A program made the translations under genes and the position numbers. 64,000 nucleotides of DNA from Arabidopsis thaliana. Lineage: Eukaryota; Streptophyta; Magnoliopsida; Brassicales; Brassicaceae. Location of the stretch: NCBI RefSeq assembly GCF_000001735.4, contig NC_003071.7:2615001-2679000 (forward strand). Reading direction: 5' to 3'. Below are positions 56,290-64,000 of the stretch, piece by piece; within the stretch, counting starts at the first letter, position 1, and every line of letters begins with the position of its first letter. Below the pieces are notes generated by a model. It searched no databases. It had not been told where the DNA came from and saw only the letters and a program-made list of their open reading frames with translations.

Positions 56290-56500
56290 ATCATATTTTA
56301 TGGACGTATATTGTATCAGTGTACGTTCAAACTGCTACAGTTTACTTATTACAAAATACATCATAATTGTAATGACTTTTCATGGACGTACATTTATATC
56401 GGTGTACGTTCAAACTGCTACAGTTTACTTATTACAAAATACATCATAATTGTAATGACTTTCCATGGACGTACATTTATATCGGTGTACGTTCAAATAG
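56290..56500 (+). repeat. Tandem repeat, period about 83 bp, rich in ACGTAC motifs, unit B
   Basis: The counterpart of 28830-29035, with the same number of units and a few base changes. The ACGTAC and GTACGT sites in each unit are kept. Confidence 0.85.
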
Positions 56501-56717
56501 TTGTACTCTATGTACAATGTAAACAAACTTAGTTCCATTCATAACATAAACAATACAACATGGAACTACAAAACATAACAAAAAAAGCAGGAACTACAAA
56601 GCATAACAATAAACCGATTAGAGCATACAACCAAAGGATAGTAAAGCCGAAGCATATAACAGGAAAACGTATGCTTTACAAAAAGTCGAAATTATAGCCG
56701 ATGCATAGAATGGGAAA

Positions 56718-57371
56718 TCAGATGCTGAACCAACGCCTTTCCTTAATAAAATATGCACAACTCCCTAGCATACCAGTAGAAGAAACAATTGCGGCAGCAG
56801 GCTCCGTAGCTGCAACGACCCAAACATCTGGTGAAACCACGAACCTCCATGATCGATTCCACATCCGAGGTCCTTCAGCATGCAGTCGACTTATGTGATA
56901 CATAACCAACTCCCCCATTGTGTTTGTAGCTTCGAATGATGGCACTAAATCCCAAAAAGTCGCATTCACGGCTTCAACCTCTCGTCCGTTGCTAGTTGCG
57001 GTTAGGAACAGTCCATGATAGAAACATGCGTAGGCGTCGATGGGAGAGATAGAACCCAACATGGTTAAACCATGAGCAACCGTAACGAAATTGCAAGCTA
57101 AACGAACCCCTTCAAGGTAAAGCGCCGGCATTGCTCCCCGTTCAAGGAGGAGGGTGAAATATGGTCGGAAAGGTGTTTTCGGCAACACGAAATCAGGCCA
57201 CGTCATAAAATCATCCATGTTGATAGCAGTCGGCTTCAGCGTGCTTACGGGACCTCTGAGCGTTTCAATGGGAGTTACAGAAACGGGTAAGTAGTTGACG
57301 AGGATGCTGAGTGGGTTAGGTAGCTGAATGGCCATGTAAATTTCCGCTGGTGGGGGTGTGGGGACGTCCAT
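56718..57371 (-). CDS. F-box-like protein, At2g35280 type (F1), unit B
   Basis: An open frame of 217 residues from an ATG at 57371. Residues 1-160 match F1 of unit A. The frame then continues RLHAEGPRMWNRSWRFVVSP, DVWVVAATEPAAAIV and ends ERRWFSI. The tail lacks the C-x2-C motif of F2 and F3, and the F-box is barely recognisable, so this may be a gene that has drifted to a new or no function. Confidence 0.65.
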   Translation of the reverse strand: MDVPTPPPAEIYMAIQLPNPLSILVNYLPVSVTPIETLRGPVSTLKPTAINMDDFMTWPDFVLPKTPFRPYFTLLLERGAMPALYLEGVRLACNFVTVAHGLTMLGSISPIDAYACFYHGLFLTATSNGREVEAVNATFWDLVPSFEATNTMGELVMYHISRLHAEGPRMWNRSWRFVVSPDVWVVAATEPAAAIVSSTGMLGSCAYFIKERRWFSI

Positions 57372-58151
57372 TGCCGAGTCTGAGGGATTTTTTTGGTGAG
57401 TTTAGGTTATATTTGTCATAGTAAGAGTAATGAAAAGTGTGGAGATGACTTGTCCCAGTGTACATGTTATATAGACCTAATGGCGAGGAGACAACTAAGT
57501 AAATATTTGACGTCCCACTTACCTATTGTAGGTGGTATTAATATTGGACATTAACTCGTGTTTATATGAAAAGAATAAACTATTAACTATTTCCGATTAA
57601 AACTGAAACTTCAAATTACAATTTTCGAGTATATTGGTTTATGTACGTGTAGATTTACACGTGTACGTCTATATTGAAATTTGCAGTTTTTGATGTAAAC
57701 CCAAGCTATCTCGTCGACTTATTAGTTACATGTACGTCATTAGTAACACGTGTACGTCTATATAAACCTATACGCCGAATTGGAGTGTATTTATTATGCC
57801 ATGTCACGTCTATCACAATATTGTCTTTTGCGTCAGTCCAGTCATATTTATTCCTACATTTATAGTAACTTTAAAGTTATAATGTAAGTACAGAAATAAG
57901 TATGGATTACGAAACTTCAAATTTATTACTCATATCCGAATAAACCATTAAACGGAGAAACTTTGTAAACCAGAGGATAAGCACAAATTCAAACATAACT
58001 TCATAGAAGCATTACAAGAACTTGAACAACTTCATGCATAGAGGATAAACGAATTAGAAACATAACTTCATAACGGCATTAGAAGAACTTGAAACATAAC
58101 TTAGACGATAACATTAAATAACAACTTCAAATAACTAGTAGATTTATATTA
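57372..58151 (-). promoter_or_regulatory. F1 upstream region with a motif module, unit B
   Basis: The counterpart of 29907-30687. Here ACACGTGTACGTCTAT appears twice (about 57655 and 57747), because the first copy, degenerate in A (GTACTTCTAT), is intact. Otherwise non-coding. Confidence 0.6.
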
Positions 58152-58877
58152 CTAGAGCATTTGGCTAACTCGCCTAGCACACCACCAGACGTAACAACTG
58201 TTACACACATTCTTGAACGGTCCAGAGACAATGTAACAAAGCAGGGCGCAATCTGGAGTTTGAATACCATGGCTGTTAGGATAAGAGAACGTCGATCCAT
58301 AAGTATTATTATATGGAGGGCGAAACTTCTTTAAATCCTCCAGGAACTCCTCACACAAATCCCGTATCACTTTTGTCCCCAACGGATAATGATTGCGTCC
58401 GAATAGGTTTAGAAACATGGCGCCCATGTAATCATTACCGTCAATTATGAAAAGTATCGCACAAGCAAGTGTTGCATGGGCTTGTGATGAAACATGAGGT
58501 CGTAAGAGGTTGATGGCTCCCTTAATGTCCCGTTCATGCGTTAGAACACGCAGAGCTTCAAAATACATGGCAGTCGGATTGCCAGCATCCACACACCTTT
58601 TGAAAAAGGCTCGATGTCGGCCTTCTCCCTGGGGGGCGGATGGATGATGGCTGCCATCAACTTGGTAGTCGTCGGGATCGTCGCACTTGCTAAAAATATT
58701 AGCACCTTTCAGGACATCCAGACGGTATACAATATCTCTGCCACGTGTGCCTGACCGTAGTAGTGGCTGAAGGTCCCACCAGCATTTGTCAGCCATTTTC
58801 TTAGCTATCTTTGCGAGTAAATCGTCGGGAATAGTCGGATTCATCATGTTAGGAATGAGATAGGCCAATATGGTCAA
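58152..58877 (-). CDS. F-box-like protein, At2g35280 type (F2), unit B
   Basis: An open frame of 241 residues, the same length as unit A. The F-box-like segment reads IPDDLLAKIAKKMADKCWWD and LLRSGTRGRDIVYRLDVLKG, closer to F3 than the A copy is (which has RSDTRGGD), so B looks more ancestral there. The cysteine tail is CNSCYVWWCARRVSQML. Confidence 0.8.
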   Translation of the reverse strand: MTILAYLIPNMMNPTIPDDLLAKIAKKMADKCWWDLQPLLRSGTRGRDIVYRLDVLKGANIFSKCDDPDDYQVDGSHHPSAPQGEGRHRAFFKRCVDAGNPTAMYFEALRVLTHERDIKGAINLLRPHVSSQAHATLACAILFIIDGNDYMGAMFLNLFGRNHYPLGTKVIRDLCEEFLEDLKKFRPPYNNTYGSTFSYPNSHGIQTPDCALLCYIVSGPFKNVCNSCYVWWCARRVSQML

Positions 58878-59540
58878 ATCATTGTCCTTTTAATAACCAA
58901 GGAAAGAGAGTCGGTTGGGGAGATTACGGTTGCATTGAATGTTATTTAAGTTGGATGTCAAATCAGAGGATAAGTGATTATTTGAGAAGGCTAACGTTTA
59001 TCTACTATATCAATAAATGTACGTAGAAAGTAACAGTGTACGTACATATTTAATTCTCATATTTTCGGTGCAAACCGATGCTAATTTATCTTAAATAATT
59101 GATAAATGTACGTCTAATAAGGCGTTACACGTGTACGTATATTTACTATAAGCATAGAGGTTCTAGAAATTATGACAAGTGGAAGTGTATTTATTAATTA
59201 ACGCTTGGCACGTCTTTAATAAGACTGACATTATGCGTCTATTGACTGACATAGATGCTTACATTTATTATTACATTTATAGTTAGAATGTAAGTACTTG
59301 TTAGAATGTAAGTACAACCGTAAGTTTAGTTTGACAACAAAAATATATTATTCATGACCGATAGAACCAAACCGCATGAAACAAAAACACAAGTTGTAAA
59401 TAGGGAATTTCAAAGAAACGGAAGAAACAACATAATAGGAAATAACAATGAAACATAAACAAAATACATAGGACCAAACACCTAACAAACTTGAAACAAG
59501 TGACCGTGTACACCTAGCACACGTACAAATGCGAGACCTA
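58878..59540 (-). promoter_or_regulatory. F2 upstream region with a motif module, unit B
   Basis: The counterpart of 31414-32082. The first site is the full form GTGTACGTACAT at about 59037 (GTCTACGTACAT in A). ACACGTGTACGTATAT follows at about 59128. No gene is seen. Confidence 0.6.
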
Positions 59541-59546
59541 GAGCAT

Positions 59547-60386
59547 TTAGCTAACTCGCCTAGCACACGACCATAGGTGACATTTGTTGCAAACGTTCTT
59601 GAATGCACTAGAAACCATGTAACAATGGTAGGCGCATGGTGGCATCTTAATTCCATGGCTGTTTGGATAACAGAAAGAATAACCGTAAGTATTATTGTAC
59701 GGAGGGCTAAACTTCTTTATCTCCTCGAGGAACTCCTCACACAAATCTCAAGTGATATCCGACTCCAATGGATGATGGTTGCGTGTGTAGAGCTGAAGAA
59801 ACAATCCACCCATATAATCATATCCCGCACATATGAATATGATGGCGCAGGCGATGGTTGCATCTGCTCGCACGGGTGCATGAGTGCATGACGCTGCATG
59901 AGCTTAAATGCTCCATTGATGTCACTTTCATGGATTAGAACACGTATTGCTTCGTTATACACAACCGTCGGATTGTTAGCGAGAAGGCACCTTTTGAAAA
60001 ATGGTCGATTGCGGCCTTCTCCTTGGGGTCCGATTGGATTATGGCCACCTCCTACTTGGAAGTGATCGGGAACACCACACAAGCACAAGCTTATGGATAT
60101 CCGGACGGTAGACAATGTCTCTTCCGCGAGTGCCTGATCGTAGCAGTGGCTTAAGGTCCAACCAGCATTTGTCTACCACTTTCTTAGATATCTTAGCGAG
60201 TAAGTCGTCGGAAATAGTCGGGTTGACCATGTTAGAAATGAGATAGTCCGAAGAGGTCAAATTCTTCCTCCCATTAATAACCACGGATGTAGATATTGTT
60301 GGAGAAATTACAGTTACATTCAATGAGCAATTTAATTTTACATTGATGGTTGTCAAATCAATGTTACCGTTACTGCAGTCGTGCAC
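59547..60386 (-). pseudogene. F-box-like protein, At2g35280 type (F3), unit B
   Basis: The counterpart of 32083-32925, with the shared TGA before DLCEEFLEEI (about 59746) and two further private changes: an 8-bp insertion near 59881 (GTGCATGA repeated) and an indel near 60090 (CACAAGCACAAGCTTATGG) that removes part of the LKDANIF segment. The closing CNKCHLWSCARRVS is intact. It is more decayed than the A copy. Confidence 0.75.
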
Positions 60387-60588
60387 TGTGTACAGGTGGA
60401 CTCATAGTCTGTACGTACATTGCTAAGATATTACGTTGTGTACGTTGTTAATTCCTATTAAAAATGTTGCTTATCATCCAAAAGTAATAAATTGTTTTGA
60501 AAACAAACAAGTCAATCTAAACACTACCAAATTCAAGTTCCAAAAGGCATACAAAATAAGTTTGTTTTCCCAGCATTTAAAAATAAGG

Positions 60589-62996
60589 TTAAGGAACCAA
60601 TTCCATGGTCGTAGAGGTCGATTGCGTAACCCTAACGGTTGTTGTACATATCAGCTCTTCAATCGAAAACAAGTCCTTCGTAGGACAGTTCAGCATGTAC
60701 AACTCAATAAACTTCATCGCGTACGGACTGCAATCTCTGGTAGTTGGATTCTATGCAAGACGTTGATTCCTTATGTAAGTAAAAGGAGTTACGGGATAAG
60801 GCTTTTCGAGATAATCTTTGCATGTCGCTCTGACTAGGTACGACAACATCTCCAGTATTGGAAGGATACGTGACCTAACCACAGACTCCCGCGTAAGTGA
60901 AATCAAAGGATCCTTGATTTCAATAGAGCGACGTTACAGGCATATAGCCAACCCAACCCAATGCTTCTCATCTTTCAAGTTCATGAGAACATATATAACG
61001 TCGACATACCGATTTCTCTTCATATGCTCCCCGTTTTTATGCCACATCAAGAGTCTGGGATCCACCACGACATACCGATTTCTCTTCATATGCTCCCCGT
61101 TCTTATGCCACATCAAGAGTGCGATCATTTCCATGTGCTGGAAAGTTAATAAAAGTATGATGTTATGTACGTACTTTCCAAAACATATTCTTAAATATAC
61201 GTACACTTAAAACAGTGTACGTAATCAATGGTCACTTACGTAAGAGCCAAACCAATTATTAGCCTCGGCTAGAGTTGTGAAGAATTCGTTGGCCCTTTTC
61301 CGAAAGCCAAAAAGAGTATGGCATCTGAAATTTAGTAAGACATATGAAATAGTTATGATTGATATATGATTGACAAACAAACAGATAATGGAGTGAATGC
61401 ACAGATGCATACCTTTGTTCTCCTTCCATGATATTGCATAACTTCTGGAATTTAGCTCCGTCAATCTTCTCCAAAGGATTGTAGGGTAAATCGCCAGCCT
61501 TCACCAACACCTCAGGGCCTGCCTGTCTCTCCTCAACAAATATTACATCATCACTCTTTGTATCATCAGTTTTTGTGTCATCAGAGAAGGTAACTCTCCG
61601 TCTTACATTTTTCTTCTCATTCTCATTCCCGGGAGCAACGATTGCTTCAGTTTGAGAAACACCCCCTTCGACAACTTCGTCTTTCTTTACTGTCTGTAAG
61701 CATAAAATAATAGAATTAGATTAGTCATGGAAACAACTACAAGAGTACGTACACTATATGCACGTACAGTGGAAATATTAATAGGTACACGGGATAATAT
61801 ATACTGACCTCTACGGGGACGACAACCTTCTCAAGAATTTGAGATACATTTTCTTCGAGAACATCGTCTTTTTGTGGCAGTTGTACAAAATAAATAGTCG
61901 ACATAAGCTGAAAGTTAGTTGAAAGTAATGTTGAACAATGTAAGGTAGAAGAGAAGTAGCATGTCTCACATCAACGACGCTGGATGTTTTCAATTCAGTA
62001 AGAACCTAATGAAAACAATTTAACATACATCAAATGATAACTCCGACAGTAATGCTCTAGGTCTTAATTAATAACTTACCTTGCTAACAACTACTGTTGG
62101 TGAAGACGGGTCACTGAGATTCGCTTCATCATCAAAAGCCTCTACAAACCTCGGAGGAACAAGTCCAGGTAATGTGGTGTCCTTCAGATTTAGTAACCAA
62201 AGATTTGGTTATTTCTCTATTTGACAAATAAGCGTTACAAATAGCATAATAGTATCACATACCTCCACGGCTTCATCTACAACTCTTGGAGTTTTAGCCT
62301 CCTTCAACACTTCCTCTCCATCCCCACCAATTGTTTCATCCTGACCTCATTATATGGAGATGGATGTCCATCTATTAGTCTCACTCACAGCAAAGCAATC
62401 AAAGGAGCGAAACGGATTTCAAAAACATTGTACGTACATTAGGTTTGCCATCTTCTATACGTTCAAAAGCAACTTCTTGTCTAACCTTGTCTTCCGGTGA
62501 TTGTGGCAGTTCGATTCTGTACTCCTCCAACTGTTGTGACTCAGGAGCAACAACTTCTTCTTCACGATTACCACCAACACCTTTCGCAACGTCCTATAAG
62601 ATAGCAAACCATACAAATTAGAAATAACATGTACGTACACTATAATTAGTAGTACCCGACGTACCTGATGGGACAAGGAAGATACATCATCTGACATTTT
62701 GTCAATGCCTGGGTCAGACAGTATTTGTTTTAACTGCGGAAGGAGTTCTTCAAAGTTACCACCATCAAGAATGCCTTGTTCGGGCTGTTATGTCAAAATT
62801 AAGAACATAAAGAACATAAAATATTCTGTACGTACAATAATGAAATACTAAGAACACAGGTTACCTGGTGAGTTGGTGATGGAACACGATCGACATTGTC
62901 TTCCATTAGAGAGTTAGAGACATTTTGGTGTAACTTGGAAGAATCTTCATCAATCTCCGAGTTCCCTCCTATCTCCTTCGAAATCAAAACCATACA
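60589..62996 (-). pseudogene. ULP-like cysteine protease (Kaonashi-type, peptidase C48), C-terminal exons
   Basis: Minus strand, at least nine exons with GT-AG borders. Upstream exons are short and acidic (GGNFEELLPQLKQILSDPG, PPRFVEAFDDEANLSD, RRRVTFSDDTKTDD). Then come VKAGDLPYNPLEKIDGAKFQ, an exon with GFRKRANEFFTTLAEANNW, and the protease exon (60589-61137): IYVLMNLKDEKHWVGLAI (His), IEIKDPL (Asp), TRDCSPYAMKF (Cys), ending TTMELVP at 60589. ULP enzymes remove SUMO; MULE-carried relatives are known in Brassicaceae. A TAA follows LAICL (about 60937) and there is a frameshift near 60760, so the enzyme is inactive as read. The DUF1985 half is not in the window: a CACTA element starts 78 bp beyond the first visible exon. 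Confidence 0.82.
61003..61120 (-). repeat. In-frame tandem duplication within the ULP protease exon
   Basis: A 52-bp stretch (61003-61054) recurs at 61069-61120 with one mismatch, period 66 bp, exactly 22 codons. The peptide LLMWHKNGEHMKRNRYV therefore occurs twice, joined by VVDPR. It keeps frame and lies just before the HWVG motif. Confidence 0.85.
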
Positions 62997-63073
62997 CTAG
63001 GTCAGTAATTGTTCTTTATGTACGTACAATAAGGCAAAACTGTAACATGACTAGTACACGAGTGGGTTACATG

Positions 63074-64000
63074 CACTACAAGAAAACAGGCGTTTACCGA
63101 CTACAACACTAGTCGTTTCATAGTCGTAAACAGAAATAATACGACTAATAGACGACTAACAAGAGTAGTCGTATATACATAGTCGCTAAGCAACATAGTC
63201 GTAAGTTAGTCGTAACTTTACGACTAACATACGACTACGAAACAGTCGGCACGGAATAGTCGTCTATTGGTCGTAATATTTGGCGACTATATAGCGACTT
63301 AAGTACGATTAATTTACCTGTTTATGGGGGATTATTCGTGTAGTCGTAAACTAGTCGTACTTCGATTGACGACTACTTTGCGACTAGATTACGATCATTT
63401 GTATTAAACTGTGGGCACTATTCTGGTTGTCGTATCTTAGTCACTAAATAATATACGACTAATGTACGACGTCTTTACGACTACCTAACGACTCTCTTAT
63501 ATTGTCAGACGATAGTCGTTAATATTGGTGACTATGGTACGACTATGGTACGACTATATAGCGACTATTGGACGACTATTTGGCGACGACATTTTGTGTC
63601 GAAATAAGAATTTGGTCATATCTTGATTTCTTTGTTGGTTGTTTATTAATTATGAGAATTCGGTTTGTTTGTTGTTCTAAATGCTATAAAGTATAACTAA
63701 AACACATTTTTATTGAAAATCCTATCAAATACATAAAACACAACTTACACTTAAGGTTCAAAGTACTAAACACACACACAAACATTATTGTTCAAAGTTC
63801 AAGTGAAAAGGGACTGAAATCTAAACCTATTGATCATTCTGTGGAGTAGCTGGTAGAGACTCTGTGGTTGTCGAAGATTTAGAGGCCATGAAGTCAAGGA
63901 ATTGCGGATCTGTTTGTCGGAGATACTTCTCCACTAAGGACAAGTGTTCGAGTTTGTCCTTTTGCTCAGCCGTGATTCGGGCAGTCTCAGCTTCACGCGC
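63074..64000 (-). mobile_element. CACTA element, terminal part (extends beyond the window)
   Basis: Perfect terminus CACTACAAGAAAACAGGCG at 63074, followed by a dense subterminal array of TAGTCGTA/TACGACTA units on both strands (63090-63600, dozens of copies). The 3' end of a gene follows on the minus strand. With an intact terminus and gene side by side this could be a fairly young copy. The other end is outside the window. Confidence 0.85.
63827..64000 (-). CDS. C-terminal end of a CACTA TnpA-like protein (partial)
   Basis: The minus-strand frame runs in from the right edge to a TAG at 63827-63829: ITAEQKDKLEHLSLVEKYLR, then QTDPQFLDFMASKSS and a Ser/Thr-rich tail. The charged helical segment followed by an FLDFM-type motif is usual at the end of plant En/Spm TnpA-like (Transposase_24) proteins. 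The 230 bp between the stop and the subterminal array would be the 3' UTR. Confidence 0.6.
   Translation of the reverse strand, partial: AREAETARITAEQKDKLEHLSLVEKYLRQTDPQFLDFMASKSSTTTESLPATPQNDQ

Larger units (their letters stand above)
33147..60607 (+). repeat. Tandem segmental duplication, unit B
   Basis: Starts inside the F-box-like gene (matching 7089-7090 of unit A) and ends at TTCCATG (60601-60607), where unit A stops. The junction at 33140-33150 joins TTCCATG, from the end of the ULP gene, to CTCAGTTTGC, from the F-box-like gene. CATG is also present just before the start point in A (GCATGTACGCTCGG), so four bases of microhomology are possible. Small and large indels are scattered through the unit, so it is not a simple copied assembly block. 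Confidence 0.9.

Noticed and set aside
33147-60607. Simple assembly duplication of one sequence
   Set aside because: The units differ by many point changes and several large private indels, so they are not the same molecule read twice. A haplotype join remains possible and is listed as a test.
61003-61120. CRISPR-like direct repeat
   Set aside because: Only two units, in frame inside a eukaryotic protease exon; a simple tandem duplication.

Overview
This window looks like transposon-dense, probably heterochromatic nuclear DNA of a plant of the mustard family (Brassicaceae). The evidence is high AT content, intron-containing genes, and repeats that match Brassicaceae families: Athila-like LTRs, L1 LINEs with a terminal RNase H, a Lemi1/Emigrant pogo element, Helitron-like ends, CACTA elements, a TRIM, Mutator-like transposases (MULEs) and MULE-borne ULP/DUF1985 genes. 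I see no ordinary housekeeping gene.

Layout. 1-9 kb holds a LINE 3' part (1-1.34 kb), a Copia gag fossil (about 1.44-2.15 kb), a DUF1985 (ULP-like N-terminal) pseudogene split by a solo LTR (3.6-5.4 kb), and two broken At2g35280-type F-box-like genes, the second split by an Athila-like solo LTR (7161-8982). From about 7090 the sequence is a tandem segmental duplication: unit A is 7090-33146 and unit B is 33147-60607. Each unit holds, in order, the 3' part of the F-box-like gene, a MULE N-terminal fragment (-), a 5'-truncated LINE, AT-rich Helitron-like repeats, a pogo element (whole in B, remnant in A), a CACTA TnpD fragment, a CACTA element with a TnpA-like gene, a second CACTA end carrying a TRIM, a MULE transposase (+), an RPA1/OB-fold gene (+), three At2g35280-type genes (-), and at the end a ULP protease gene (-). 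The ULP gene is present only beyond unit B (60.6-63.0 kb), because the duplication breakpoint lies in its last codons. A further CACTA element starts at 63074 and leaves the window.

How the parts fit. The right-hand block (about 24-33 kb; 52-63 kb) reads MULE transposase, RPA1-like, three F-box-like genes, ULP protease. The left block, read the other way, has the same kinds of genes in the same order and orientation: ULP/DUF1985, F-box-like, F-box-like, MULE. This suggests a large MULE-type composite element that carries ULP and F-box-like cargo, present here as two diverged members. Non-coding parts of the right-hand block are loaded with a short palindromic motif, GTACGTAC and its ACGTAC/GTACGT half forms, which is nearly absent elsewhere in the window. 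This recalls the element-specific motifs that VANDAL anti-silencing proteins recognise, but that link is inference. Many genes are broken. The RPA1-like gene in unit B and the middle F-box-like gene in both units are open throughout.
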